DNA of 64,000 nucleotides, from assembly GCA_026122225.1 (NCBI GenBank), contig JANEZZ010001866.1, forward strand, positions 1,922,001-1,986,000. The letters run 5' to 3'. The stretch comes from Heloderma charlesbogerti. Lineage: Eukaryota > Chordata > Lepidosauria > Squamata > Helodermatidae. Every line of letters begins with the position of its first letter. Positions within the stretch are counted from its first letter, which is position 1. This document shows, piece after piece, positions 21,209 to 32,726 of this stretch. The notes below the pieces were generated by a model. That model had not been told where the DNA came from. It ran no database searches and worked only from the letters and a program-made list of their open reading frames with translations. The position numbers and the translations under genes were made by a program.

Positions 21209-22037
21209 ATATTGCCAGCTCCCCCTTCCCTGCGACAGAGTTTGGAGTTTCCCAACAAGTTTGGAGAAGGCCCAGACAGGGTGCCTGAACATATTATATA
21301 ATGACGACAATATCTGTGGTGTCAGAAGTGCAAGACGGTGCTTTCTGGAAGAGCCCAAGCAGATGGGCAGGTTCCTGCCCCACGGCGCTTATCATCTAAA
21401 ATGTCAAGAACGGGAAGGTATCAGAGGGAGGGGAGGAGAAAGGGTAACAGGAGAGGCCATGCGTGGATGGGGTTATACATCCTTAGCCTTCATTTCACTG
21501 GGGGGAAGGGGAAATTAAGCAAGATGGGGTCTCCTGCCCTTCATCTGGCCCAGATTTTGGCTCCCTAAAAGCTCCCCACACCTGGTCAGTCCGTTGATTT
21601 GCAACCCCCGGGGCCATCTCAAAGACGGTGCAACAGCAAACATAGGCTGTCTGTCGGATGTGCGCCGGGCACGGGGCCGCACCCAAACCACGCTGCCCGC
21701 GCGCTCGCCCACCTGCCGCAGAAACCAGGAGCAACAACGTCCCGGGTGGAGTCTCAGCTGGAAAGCACGCCCGGCCTCTTTCTGCAGGGGCGCCCTCCCC
21801 CTTCTGCAACGTGGGCAGGAACTGGACAACACCGCAAGACTTTTCCGACGGACAGCTGTCCATGCTGACGTGGCTGCCTTGGGGAGAGCCGCCGAGCGTG
21901 TGCGGGGGCACCTGTGGAGCCTGCCACATCTGTAACTCCCACCAGCCCAGGCCTGCCTTTCACAAGCTTCTGCCCGGCGCCCACTGGCCTCCTCTGGCCT
22001 GCACCGGCTGCTCTGGTCGTCCCCTGATCTGGGGGTT

Positions 22038-22222
22038 CAGTGGAGGTGGGTGGCTCCGATGTCTGTGGGGCGGTGAATCCGCTCCAGGTTTCAGTCAGAA
22101 CCAGCCAGAACGCTAAAGGAGCTTTGCACCTTGGATGCCTCCTGTGGAGTTCGGACTGGTTCTGACTGAAACTCAGAGCGGATTCCCAGCCCCACGGGCA
22201 CTGGAGCCACCCGCCTCCCCTG
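22038..22222 (+). mobile_element. MITE family B, complete palindromic copy
   Basis: The left arm CAGTGGAGGTGGGTGGCTCC, GGTGAATCCGCTCCAGGTTT, CAGTCAGAACCAGCCAGAAC is complemented by GACTGGTTCTGACTGAAACT, CAGAGCGGATTCCCAGCCCC and GGAGCCACCCGCCTCCCCTG. At about 185 bp with a short loop, it would fold into a long hairpin. No ORF. Confidence 0.85.
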
Positions 22223-22296
22223 GGGGGTGCCGTCAGGGCTGAGGCGAGATTCAAATGCCAGTCCAGCCGGCTTCCATACATGCAGCAGGGGGCGGG

Positions 22297-22346
22297 TTGC
22301 CATCTTATCCTTAGCCTCAGGCAGCAAAATGTCTTGAGTCAGCCTA
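22297..22346 (+). mobile_element. hAT-like MITE end fragment (same family as 48986)
   Basis: GCCATCTTATCCTTAGCCTC...GCAAAATGTCTTGAGTCAGC resembles the right end of the 48986 element. Confidence 0.45.
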
Positions 22347-23894
22347 GTCCCCCTCCCCATGTGGTGGTCCTGATCCAAGTCGAGCCCCATACCCACCTGG
22401 GGAGCCGCCTTCAGCCTTGAATGAAACCAAGGTAGACCCCATCACAAAGCTCTTATCATCTCATCTAGTTTGGCGTGATGGAGACGCAATTCGAACCTGG
22501 GACTTTTCCCTCCACTTGCCTATTCCAGGCCAGGCCTCTGGGCCTCAAGTCTAGAGCCAAGTCCCCTGTGCAGTCCTAGAGTTATGTAAAACCTTATGAG
22601 CAAGGCATTTCCTCTTGCGCTCAGCAGGGCGAGGAAAGCTGCAGCATTGGGGCCCGTCACATCCAAGCATTCATCACTTTTACTCTCTCACACACAGACA
22701 CACACGGCACCTTTTGCACCACTCCGAAGGGCCGGTCCTTTGCCTGCCGAAAGAGCCACCTCACCATGGCAACGGGATTTTGCCCTCTAGAAAAAGAAGC
22801 CGGTGAACCACCACTAAATGCTGGAGGAAGTCGGGCCGAAATCGGGAGCTGTGAAAATAACCCATGACCGGCTTCAAAAAATCCGACGTGCCGCAAATCT
22901 CCGCTGAACCCCAAATGGGGCACAAAATACCCGCTGGGCATCATTTTAAAACCCATCACAGCCCTGTCAAAGAACCGGAGGCCACCTGCTCTCTCCTTTC
23001 ACTCTCCTCTTTTTCCCCTCCCTCTGCACCAATTTTTAATCCATCCAAGTATTTCGTTTCTAAAGATGGAGCCAGGAAATCTCATCTGCTTTGGATCCGC
23101 ATCTCCCAAATCCAGGAAATTTTGCTTCTAGAGAATATTTTGGCTTCCCCAACAGTGCTGTAGTAATGCTTAATTTGTAGAAAGAAAGAAAAAGAAAGCG
23201 AGAGCGAGAGCGAGATGAAAGAAACAAATGAAGGAAGGAAGGAAGGATACCAGAGATCAATTCCATCTGGAAATTGCACCTTTTAAATAGATTTCCCACA
23301 CACACACACTCCAACACCAACCTTTGCTTTGTGGGGAGCAGGAGGGGAATTCTTTGGAGTTAATTGGCAAGGGAATTGCCCCAGAACCCCTCCATCTATA
23401 CTTTCTTCCTACATGTTAAGCTTTGGTGTTGAAACAAATGCCAGGGACCATATCCTGCTCAGGCATGTCACAAATTAAAACCTGTTCAATGGTACAAGAA
23501 GATTATTTTCCATCTTCTTAATCAAGCCAAGTTTGCATCTATCTGTCTCTGACATTGCCACCCTTACCGGGCCCCTTAAATGCACCAGTCGAGGTGGCTG
23601 ACTCTGGTGTGGTACTTGACACCTCCTGAAAATTTCAGCTCCCTTTTTTTTTTTTTTAAGTCCCAAGTTTCTAGCTCTCATTATTTCAAAAGTAAGCTAG
23701 AAACTGTGTGGGGGATGCCAGGTGAAATCACAGAAATCAGAAGGTGGAGGAAGAGGAAGCAGAATTGTAAAAAAAAAAAAAATTACACCAGGCTATGCAG
23801 ATGTGCTTTGCTTGCATAGTTTATTCCGTTCACACTATGTGGCTCCCCAAATGGTAATGGAATCTGGTCTGCCCCCCGTCCTTCCTCAATAGCT

Positions 23895-24010
23895 TCAGTT
23901 TTATTTCTTTACTTCAAACATTTACAGCCTGCCTTTTTGTCAGGATACTCCAGGCGGCAAAGAACAGCATTATAAAACTAAAACTAGAACTAACAGTGTT
24001 AAATGCAAAT
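23895..24010 (-). mobile_element. L2-like LINE 3' end, degraded
   Basis: TTTACAGCCTGCCTTTTTGT, CTCCAGGCGGCAAAGAACAG and a TTATAAAACTAAAACT stretch fit the reversed L2 pattern. Confidence 0.45.
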
Positions 24011-24036
24011 CGGAAGAAAGATCAACAATTCCTAGA

Positions 24037-24110
24037 GCAGTCTACCCCAATCCAGTGCCCTCCAGGTATCTGGGACTGCAACTCCCATCATCCCTGGCCA
24101 AATTCTAGGT
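24037..24110 (+). mobile_element. Palindromic MITE family A, half copy
   Basis: CCCCAATCCAGTGCCCTCCA and GGGACTGCAACTCCCATCAT form one arm. Confidence 0.6.
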
Positions 24111-24625
24111 AGCGCAGCAGAATAGGTCCTGTCCCTTGTACCCACCCACCATACTCAGAATGGCAGGGACAGACAGACCTGGACCAGGATCACAGAAAGA
24201 TTTACTTTGAGGCCTCAGAGATTAGCAAATCCACCTATTTGAGGAGTACCAACAGCGTGGTGGAGGGAGGGCTCAGAGGGATGCAGCACCCCCACTCTCT
24301 TATTAGCATGGACACTGACATCATCTGCCCCCACCCCCCAGAATTCCCTTTTCCCTCTGAGCTTATCTGCCGTCCTCACAGTAGCTGGGGGGAAATGAAT
24401 CCCCCAGCACCCATATAGTCTTCCCTGTGGTACCACAAAGAGAATTTTGGGGTGCCCTGGTCTTGAATGAGCAACAAAGGCCCATTGGTTTTACCAAAGA
24501 CCTGCTCCTGGAGGAGATGAAAACTGCCGGAAGTGGTTTGTTGGTATGGATCCACACCGCTGTCCCCAGTCTCCTTTGGAGCGTGGCTATGGGCACTGCC
24601 ATGGCGAGCCCCTCCCCTGGAGTTA

Positions 24626-24752
24626 ATGTGGTATAGTGATGAGAACATTAGATGAGGGCCAAGGGAGGTGTGGGTTCAAATCCCCACTCAGCTATAGCCA
24701 TAAACCAACTGCTGTCTCTCTACCTCACAGGGTTGTCATGTAGGGTAAAATG
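24626..24752 (+). mobile_element. MIR-like tRNA SINE, tail missing
   Basis: ATGTGGTATAGTGATGAGAA (A box), GTGGGTTCAAATCCCCACTC (B box) and CTACCTCACAGGGTTGTCAT (core) are in order. Confidence 0.75.
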
Positions 24753-24898
24753 GAATAAACTCCATTCACACCACATGAGTTCCTCGGAGGAATACCAGTG
24801 TGGCCCCACAAAATCATCTCTCTCATTTGTGGTATTACTTCTAATTTCCTGCGTGGTTTAGGGATCAACTCTTAACTGCTTCCTCCCTCTTCTACTTC

Positions 24899-25437
24899 TT
24901 TAGCTTGGAAGAAAAGGAGGGTATGGGGAGACAGAATGCTGGACAAGATGGACCCTTGGTCTGATCCAGCACAGCGCTTCTTATGTTCTTATGTGGAATG
25001 TGGAGAGGGAGACATTTTTCCCCCATTCTCAAAATACTAGAACCCAGTGGGGTCCTCCCATGAAGCTGATGGGTGGGAGACTCAGGACAGGCAAAAGGAC
25101 AGGCTTCTTCACACTGTGCGGAGTGGAACTATGGGATGCACTACCGCAAGACGTAGTGTGCTGGCCACCAATTTGGATGGCTTTGAAAGGGGATTAGACA
25201 AATTCCTGGAGGAGAAGGCTATCAATGGCTACTAGTCCTGATGGCTATGTGCTACCTCCAGTACCAGAGGTGGTATGTACACCAGTTGCTGGGGAACATG
25301 GGCGGGAGGGTGCTGCTGCGCTCATGCCCTGCTTGTGGGTTCCTGGCCAACAGCTGGTTGGCCCGTGTGAACAGAATGCTGGACTCGATGGACCCCAGTC
25401 TGATCCTGCATCAGGGCTCTTCTTACGTCCTACTTCC
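24899..25437 (+). mobile_element. Two joined CR1 LINE tails (TTCTTATG subfamily)
   Basis: 24899-24993 is an internally deleted tail: GGAGACA passes directly into GAATGCTGGACAAGATGGAC, ending TTCTTATGTTCTTATG. A longer tail follows at once at 24994-25437 (AATGTGGAGAGGGAGACATT, GGGAGACTCAGGACAGGCAA, TTTGGATGGCTTTGAAAGGG, GGCTACTAGTCCTGATGGCT) and ends CTTCTTACGTCCTA. The second keeps ORF2 C-terminal codons such as LDKFLEEKAINGY. Confidence 0.88.
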
Positions 25438-25449
25438 ATCCCTTTAGGA

Positions 25450-25577
25450 CAGGGGTGGGCAACTTGTGGCCTCTGGTATTCGTTGGGTTTCAACTCCCAT
25501 CCATTCTAGCCCTATAGCCAGAGATAATGGATGATGGTAGTTGCAGTCCGACAACATCCGAGGGCCACCGGCTTTAG
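25450..25577 (+). mobile_element. Palindromic hAT-like MITE family A (CAGGGGTG-ended variant)
   Basis: CAGGGGTGGGCAACTTGTGG, TTTCAACTCCCATCCATTCT and GGATGATGGTAGTTGCAGTC...GAGGGCCACCGGCTT form the two arms. The CAGGGGTG end is typical of hAT termini. Confidence 0.7.
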
Positions 25578-27121
25578 GATTTCCAGACAAGCACCACTAT
25601 TGCCTGCCCAGTGTCTGGAGGAATGCATCAGATGGCTGCTTCTGCAACCCGAGAGGTTGTGTTTTAACAGTTTGCGGTGTGAGACCAGAGCTCAAATCCT
25701 CACAGAGCCATTGGAGACATTTAAGTAGGTGATGTAAGTCCATGCCAATTAACTTACAGAACTGACCACAGCAAGCACTGGCGCTGCTCACTGGTTTAGA
25801 TGGCCTGAATTAAAAAGGGTAAGACTGTAGTAGCAATGTAGAGGGTCAGACTAAGTAACTAAGTTTGGGAATTATCCTGGCCATAAAGCCCGCGCGTTAA
25901 ATAAAGAAAAACTCTTTTTCCTTCACTCCGTGGTCTCTCTGACTCTGATTTCTGCAACAAGACAAATTCATGGAGGAGGAGCCTGCTAGTTGTGACACCT
26001 TAAATGGGACCTCCAAGTGCAAGAGCAGTATACCCCTGAACACCAGGGGCGAACATGAGAGGAAAGCCATTACAAGCTGCTTGCCTTGGCTAAGCTTCCA
26101 GAGATTTCTGGCTGGGCACCACTGGAAACAGAAAGCTAGGTTAGCTGGACTTTAAATGCCTCTCATAAGGGTTACTTACTTGCAGTAGACTAAAATATGC
26201 TGGTATTGAGGTGTCTGAGAACTTCTGCAAAATTGCATTCAGCCTTCGGGGTGAAAGAGGTTCGACCCCCGCAGTGAAGCCAGTCTTCAGTTCTTCTGCC
26301 CACTACCCACCCCAACATGGATTTCTTGCATAGCCTTTCCCTTAGCCTCAGTTCCCCTTGCTGTTAAGTGGGAGTCACGGTGGCAGACCTCACAAGTCTG
26401 TTGTCAAGACAGATGGGGGTGGGTCTATTTTCCTGTCTCCAACTAGCACTTTTGCAAAGAGCAAGGGGACAGGCCATTTTTAGCAATGGAAACAGTAAAG
26501 AACGAGATTAACAGCTCATCGCTCCCAGCCCTGCCACAGCTCCCTCAGCCCCTCAAAGCAGCAGACGGATTTGCATCAAAGATGCTAGTGGAGTTTGGGT
26601 CACGCAAAAGAAAAATCCACTTTAGCCAAGAAAAATGCACTTTAGCCTGCACGGTACGTTCCGTATGCCAACGAGATGCCTGCTACCTGCAAGCAAAGCT
26701 CTCTGCATCCTTTAATGGACCCATTTAAGAGCGAGGCATCTTTGAACGGGGAGAGAGCTCCATCTGTGTGACCAAGAAAGGCTCTGGATAATGAGCATCA
26801 TCCATTTCATGCGCCTGATGTGCCAACCCCACCGCCGTGGCCTGTGGCGAAAGGCTGAGGGCCTGGGTGGAAACATCGCCCCTAATTTAGAAATGGATTA
26901 CAGCGCCTTTCTAGCTAAGAGACATCTCTGCGGGGCTTTTTAAAAGGGGAGGAAGGAAGTGAATTTAGCACCCCAAAGCCCCCCTTGCTGCATTTTAGCA
27001 GTGTCTAAAAGAGCAAGCTGCCAGTCAGGCATGTCCAGGGTTCCAAACAATGGGCCACTAATTCATTAGATGCCCCCAGGACAGATGCTATTGCCACACA
27101 CATTCACACATTCTAACATGC

Positions 27122-27139
27122 GGGGGGGGGGGGGGGGGG
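27122..27139. repeat. Poly-G run
   Basis: Eighteen consecutive G. Other long runs are at 50606 (C), 62702 (G) and 63847 (G). Confidence 0.95.
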
Positions 27140-27210
27140 TGTTGGCAAGGATTACGGCAATTCTACATGGGAATACTTGAAAGGTTCTTTGTAAATGTAA
27201 CGTATGAGCA

Positions 27211-27512
27211 GACAGCTGGTGTAGCATAGGGGCTAAGAGACTGAGCAGCCCATCAGGAAGTCTCGGGTTCGAATTTCACCACTGCCCTGTACTTACTAGG
27301 CGGCCTTAGACAAGTTGTTCCCTCACAGCCTCAGTCTCCCCATCTACAAATTGGAGGATAATATTAATAATATTAATAGCCCTGTAAGGTAAGTAACTAT
27401 TATTACTAATAAATTATTATTAATAATAATAATAATGACTTACCTTCCAGAGTTGTATGGATGACAACTACATAAGGCCTAGCTGAAGACCTTCAAACAT
27501 TTGAACGTGCTG
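27211..27512 (+). mobile_element. MIR-like tRNA SINE with internal (TAA)n expansion
   Basis: CAGCTGGTGTAGCATAGGGG, TCTCGGGTTCGAATTTCACC (B box), CTCAGTCTCCCCATCTACAA and, after AATATT/TAATAA-rich tracts, TACCTTCCAGAGTTGTATGG follow MIR order. The ATT-rich region (27360-27435) looks like an expansion in the core. Confidence 0.7.
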
Positions 27513-27538
27513 TGCGTAGATGAATGATGTTCACATTC

Positions 27539-27663
27539 CAGCCTTCCTCAGCCCTCCAGAAGTTTCAAACTATAGATCTCATCATCACCAGCCACTGCTG
27601 GCTGGGGATGATGGAAGTTGTAGTCTGCCAGACCTGGGGAACACACTAGGTTGGGAAAGGCTG
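27539..27663 (+). mobile_element. Palindromic MITE family A
   Basis: CAGCCTTCCTCAGCCCTCCA pairs with CTAGGTTGGGAAAGGCTG. ATCTCATCATCACCAGCC pairs with GGCTGGGGATGATGGAAG. Confidence 0.8.
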
Positions 27664-28629
27664 GGAGATCAACGTTATTAACTCCAGACTCCTCTTCAGC
27701 CTCAGTTTCCATTCTGTCATTTTTAATCTGCATGGAAGGCATGTTTTTGATGCCGAAACCCTTCCTTCTAATCTTAGATGTGTTCCTTATTTATTTGTTC
27801 CCTTGATATCCTGCCTGCCTTCAGACTCTGCCCTGGGTAGAGGGCATAGATGCATGAGGCTTAGTTGTGGTTAGACCATAGGTGAGAGAGAAAAAACACT
27901 CTACGCGTGCCCAGAGGTGCACGATATATGCCAGGAATGAACTCTGGAATCCAGAGCAGGACCCCAGGCCAAGATTTTCTTCTAATTGAGCCTCGCTGCT
28001 CCTCTGCAAAACCGGAGTCATCACAGCGACACTCGTTTGGGCAACATCTCATAACAGTTGCCAAAATGTTACAAAAGCTGAATATCGACGGTTGGCCTAC
28101 ATCAGTACATACATATACGGTGGTGGAACCAGGCTTGTAAACAGCCCTTTCCCTAGTCATCGGTGCAAAGCAGGATCACCTCTAGATGAATGGGTAGGGA
28201 AACTTTTCTCAAACCAGACAATGCCAGGGGGATTGTCTTATTTGATTATATCCATGCACAGGGGCATGTCACCCCACAGACACATGCAGACTCCAAGTCA
28301 CAACGGTTTATGGCTCCCAGAGGCTGTGGCTCACACGTACACAGAGCAAAACACCCACAGGTATGATTGCCACATGCCGCAGTCTTCGTGCGGGTTTCAT
28401 GCCATTCCCTACACAGCCAAGAACTCCGCATAGGAAATCTCTAGTGCGTGAAGCAAAGCAAACTGTAAATGCGCCTTTCCTAGTATCACACACACTATTA
28501 ACCATTTCTGTAGGACACTGTGACATGCAGAGTTCTCTACAATTCCAATATCAGCTATACGCACCAGAACATCCTTGCTAGACAGATTAAGCATGGTGCA
28601 TCTACATTACTTGGGACCTGGCTATTAGA

Positions 28630-29056
28630 AAGAACACCTTCACTCATGTGAGCCTGCCCAGCTTTTAAAATCTTCCGGAAAGGCCCTTCTCTCAATCCAC
28701 CACCACTGGAGAAACATTCAGTAGGGACTCAAAACAGGGCCTTCTCGGTGGCTGCTCCCACGCTCTGGAACTCTCTGCCAAAGGAGACTAAGTTTACTGC
28801 CTTTCTTCTGCCCTTCCTCTGGGAAGCAAATGCTTTTTACTCAGGCAGACCTGTGGCATGTAACCTGGTCTGTTTTGTAGGTTTCAATTAGTTGTGGCTG
28901 CTTATTTCTTTTATTGGTGTGTTTCCAGTTGTGGTTTTAATTTCTTGGCTTTTATGATTGTTTCAATCAAATTTTTGTTTCAAGCTTGGTTTTATTCTTG
29001 CTAGCCACCATGAGTGCCATTTTGGGGGTGAAAAGGTGGGATATAAATTAACTAAA
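28630..29056 (+). mobile_element. L2-like LINE 3' end with ORF C-terminal remnant
   Basis: GGGCCTTCTCGGTGGCTGCT, TGGAACTCTCTGCCAAAGGA and later TTTTGGGGGTGAAAAGGTGG followed by GATATAAATTAACTAAAT match the coding end and tail of squamate L2-type LINEs. Confidence 0.75.
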
Positions 29057-29384
29057 TCCATACCTAGTGCTCAGTTTCCAAGAGTGGTCAGCCACGTCCC
29101 CTGGATAAGCTGAGGGCCTTCGTTTGGTGTCTAACCCCATCGCCAGCCAGTCTAAAGTTATTCTGCCTCTACATATGGAGGTTTCATTTAGCTATAGCAG
29201 TTCCACTTGTGGGGAATAGCTGTCAGCAGCCCCATGAGTTGTGCGTTTGCCAAAGGAAGCTGGAAGCCCTGATGTGTTACACTGGCCTACACCTTGCTTC
29301 AGAGCCGCTGAGTAGTGCAGTTGGGTAGTGTTAGTCTCTGGCCTTAATGGCCTTATCAGGGAAGCTCCTTAGATGGTCTTGTCC

Positions 29385-29536
29385 CATGGCAGCTGATGCT
29401 CTGATGTCAGTGGGGCCATGAATCCGCTCCGGGTTTCAGTTAGAACCAGTCAGAACTCTAGAGGAGCTCTGACTGAAACCCGGAGCGCATTCACACACAC
29501 ACACACCACTGATATCGGAACCACCGTCCTCCACTG
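29385..29536 (+). mobile_element. MITE family B, complete but diverged
   Basis: TGAATCCGCTCCGGGTTTCA and GTTAGAACCAGTCAGAACTC pair with TCTGACTGAAACCCGGAGCG. The end ACCGTCCTCCACTG is preserved, with a small (CA)n insertion. Confidence 0.8.
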
Positions 29537-30450
29537 GTCTTGTCTATTACTTCACCCCCTTTGTAATGGGCTAAGCCAACTCTGTTGGGTTCAGGGGAGC
29601 CCTCCTGCTCCTTCTGCTGAGTGGGCCCCCGTCCCCCTGCCCCAAAGTCCTGCCTTATGGCGCCACCGCAGATATTGGAGAACGTTGTGCAACACAAACC
29701 GACCTACAGCTACAGCTAAGGGAGGCTTCGCAGCCCCAGTTGCGGAGCAGCGTCGAGACTGGAACTCGCCACTGGTTCAGAACCAGGAGCCTAAGAGATG
29801 CCATGCAGAAATTCAGCCTCGGTGCCCCATCCAGTCGCTGTAGCTATTTTCTTAAGAGCAACCCCCATAATTTATTCGAATGAGAGGCTTCTAAATCCCC
29901 CTCTTTTTCTAAGCTTCCCTCCACCCCCAAAACACACATCAGTTACCGGCCTCACGCTTCTTGCAAGTGGTCAGAACGCATGTTCCAAACGGTCCTCCCC
30001 TGGCCAGAGCCAACAGCAGCTTCCCCCGTAGCCATCTTGGGGGCCCCTCACTTGGGTCCCACCACTGGAGAGCAGATTTCCCAGACATCTCACCTGCACA
30101 CCAACATCCTCAAAGTTGTTGCTTTGTTTCGGCTCTAGGTATAATTCCACAGAAACATCGACATCTAGAATCCCTACCTCCAGCCCCATAGCCACCAACA
30201 GAGACTCTCCAATTTGGAGAGATACAGTGAGGGCTGTATATTCCCCCTCCATTTGCTGCAGTGGCCTCAGCCTCAAAACGTCACCAGGCACAGCTTAGTA
30301 GGTTAAGATTAGGGCTGCTAGTCCTCATTGCCAATGGGAGTATTTTTCATCTGAAAGCCTCGACGCCCCCACCCACAGGTGGAATGCAAGCCCAGCAACA
30401 ATCCCTGAACTAAGCCCATGAGGAGTTTGGAAGGGGCTTCAGCCATGATG

Positions 30451-30586
30451 CAGCATTCCCCAACCTGGTGCCCTCTAGATGCTTTGGACTTCAACTCCCA
30501 TCAGCCCCAGCCAGCATGGCCAATGGTCAGGGATGCTGGGAGCTGTGGTCCAAAATGTCTTGAGGGCACCAAGTTGTGAAAGGCTG
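30451..30586 (+). mobile_element. Palindromic hAT-like MITE family A with imperfect 8-bp TSD
   Basis: CAGCATTCCCCAACCTGGTG...AAGTTGTGAAAGGCTG with inner arms CTTCAACTCCCATCAGCCCC and GGGATGCTGGGAGCTGTGGT. Flanks CCATGATG and CAATGATT (6 of 8 identical) fit a hAT-length target duplication. Confidence 0.8.
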
Positions 30587-30631
30587 CAATGATTACATTA
30601 TTATTGAATATTGTACAATATTGCACTTTGG

Positions 30632-30719
30632 ATAGCTCCTTTAGAGTTCTGACTGGTTCTGACTGAAAGCTGGAGAGGATTCACTGCGTCACTGACATCA
30701 GAGCCACCAGCCTCTACTG
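30632..30719 (+). mobile_element. MITE family B, right half
   Basis: TTAGAGTTCTGACTGGTTCT, GACTGAAAGCTGGAGAGGAT and GAGCCACCAGCCTCTACTG are the right arm only. Confidence 0.75.
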
Positions 30720-30734
30720 CCTAAGACTCAGGAT

Positions 30735-30947
30735 CAGACTGGAGGTCCATCAAGCTCAGCATCCTGGTTCCTGCAGGCACCACATGACCCCTGGAAGCCC
30801 ACAAAGGCAGTGTTCCAGTGACAGGCAAGCCCACCTGCGTTGTTTTTGTCCTCCAGCAACTGGTTGTTCAGAGGTAGACTGCCTCTGAACATGAAGGCTC
30901 CATTCTTGGCCAAAGCCCACAGACAAACCTCTCCTCCATGAAATTGT
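30735..30947 (-). mobile_element. CR1 LINE tail fragment (antisense)
   Basis: Read on the minus strand: ACAATTTCATGGAGGAGAGG, AACCAGTTGCTGGAGGAC, AACCAGGATGCTGAGCTTGA, TGGACCTCCAGTCTGATCCT, in CR1 3' order. The TTCTTATG tail is missing. Confidence 0.75.
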
Positions 30948-31194
30948 CAATCATCCCTTACAAGAATCGCCTTGCTAGAGCAGACCAAGGGGTGACCAAG
31001 ACAGCAGCCTGCGGCCAGCAGTGGCAAAATGAGCGCCTCTGGGGAGATCATGAACAGGGGCACGGAGTCAAGAATGCCCCCCACACACACTTATGTATCC
31101 CCCCCCTCTCCCCAGCTCCCCATCTGGCATCACAGGTACTCATTGCAGAGACCAGGCCAAAGCGGTCTCCTTCCCCACACCACACCATCTGAAA

Positions 31195-31300
31195 CACCCT
31201 TCCCAAACCTGGTGCTGTCCAGATGTGTCAGACTGCATTGGCCGTGCCAGCTGAGGATGATGGGAGTTGTAGTCCAACACATCTGGAGGGCAGGAGGCTG
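31195..31300 (+). mobile_element. Palindromic MITE family A, internally deleted
   Basis: CCTTCCCAAACCTGGTGCTG and GATGATGGGAGTTGTAGTCC, AACACATCTGGAGGGCAGGA. Confidence 0.7.
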
Positions 31301-31855
31301 ATGCAGACGCTGCTCTGCCACGCACACGCTCCCAAGGGTCCCTGGCAGTGCCCTCGATCACGCCCGGCCTCGGCGTCGCCTGGGAAGGCAGGGCTCCGCC
31401 AGGCAGGCTGCGGTGGCTTCTGTGGGACTTGCCGGGGCTGTGTCGCTCCTTCCATGGCCACGCTGCCCACAGCCCTGCGGCTGGCATGTCTCCCTTCCCC
31501 AGCCCAGGGACGGACGAGACAAAAGCCCCGGGCCTCCGAGTGGGTCTGGGGCACATCTGGGCAGGGCATCGCCCCAGCCAGCCCGGATCCATCCAGATCC
31601 TCTCAAGAGCCACAAATCCAGCCTTCCGAGAGCTGGCAAAAGATCAGGGAGACACGCCTCGCTCTGCTCTTCCTGCCCTCGAGTTTCACACCTCCTTCCA
31701 GAATTTCGCTCCGGATTCACACCTCCTTCCAGAACCCCACTCGGTTCAAAAGCCCCCCAAGAGCCTCCTCTTACGGCGCCTTGAAGGCTTCCCGGATCGG
31801 TCACGGCGGACGTGTGCGCGGCGGACCAGGGAATCCACCGTCGTATCCCGCCCGG

Positions 31856-31950
31856 CACCTTCCAGACGGCTCGGGCAGCAGCTCCCATCCTCCTGGCTGG
31901 GGCTGATGGGAACGGCAGTCCAAGCCATCTGGAGGCGCCCCCAGGCCGGG
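31856..31950 (+). mobile_element. Palindromic MITE family A at the CpG-island edge
   Basis: AGCAGCTCCCATCCTCCTGG and GGGGCTGATGGGAACGGCAG, TCCAAGCCATCTGGAGGCGC. Confidence 0.65.
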
Positions 31951-32360
31951 GAAAGCTGGGCGAGAGAATCCGGGGGGGCTTCACGGGGCTACAGGAGTCC
32001 CTGTCGCTGCCTTGGCTGGCGCGGGTCAGCCGTCGGGGGCGCTGAACCCACGACGAGCCCGCGGCGCCAGGCACAGAGGGCGCGTCCCGAGCCCCGCGGC
32101 TGGGGCCCTTGCGCTCGGCGCCTCTGCTGGGGACGACGGGGGCTGCGGCACAAGCCGTCCGGGGCGCCGGCTCTGGGAAGGCTGCGAGCCAGAGGCGGCG
32201 GCCCGCTCCGATCCGCGCGCCCGGGAGGGCGGGCCGGGCGTGCGGCGGGCAGCCTGGCGCGCTCCGTGCCGGAGAGAAGCGCGCCCGCCGGCGCAGAACT
32301 GGCGGCCAGCGCCCGGCCGTCCCCGCCCGCCGCCCTGACCGGGGCGCGGGCGCCACTCAC

Positions 32361-32690
32361 CTCGAGCCGGGGCCGCGGCGAGCCTGCCGCGCGGGACGGT
32401 GCGGGGAGCCGCGCGGGCGGAGACGGCGGGCGGAGGAGCCTGGCGGCGGCGGGCGGCGGGCGGCGGGCGGCGGGGGCCGGGCTCGCTGCGGGTCGCTCGC
32501 CAGCAGCGGCGACGTGCGGCACGGCGGGGGGCGCCTGCACGCGCGCGCCTGCCGCTCGCCGCCTCTCGCGGGGCAGCCGCGGAGCACGCGCGCCTGCCGC
32601 CCGCCCTCGGCACGCGCCGGGCGTCTGGGCTAGCCGCGCGAGGCGGGCCGATGCCCCCGTCCCCGGCCGCGGGCGACGCTCCTGCTGCAC
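32361..32690 (-). other. RPH3A: Putative non-coding first exon of RPH3A
   Basis: The minus strand has a perfect donor, CTCGAG|GTGAGTGGCG, at 32361/32360 inside the CpG island. The upper boundary (transcription start) is not visible and is set just below the GC boxes by inference. Splicing to the acceptor at 8937 would place the 5' UTR across two exons. No cDNA evidence is available here, so the exon could belong to a different transcript. Confidence 0.45.
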
Positions 32691-32704
32691 GCAGCGTTGC
32701 CAAA

Positions 32705-32726
32705 GGGGGCGGGGCGGGGCGGGGCC
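32705..32726 (+). promoter_or_regulatory. Overlapping Sp1-type GC boxes
   Basis: Three consecutive GGGGCGGGG matches lie upstream of the putative minus-strand exon. Confidence 0.6.

Larger units (their letters stand above)
8938..32360 (-). other. RPH3A: Probable RPH3A first intron (5' UTR exon to first coding exon)
   Basis: This is inferred from the acceptor at 8937/8938 and the consensus donor at 32361/32360 in the CpG island. Without a transcript the pairing is not proven, and further non-coding exons could lie inside. Apart from the listed repeats I see nothing gene-like in 10310-11270, 12530-13690, 13790-15470, 17100-17690, 20240-20710, 22350-23890 (short GA-, T- and A-rich runs only), 25800-27110 or 29540-30440. 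Confidence 0.5.
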
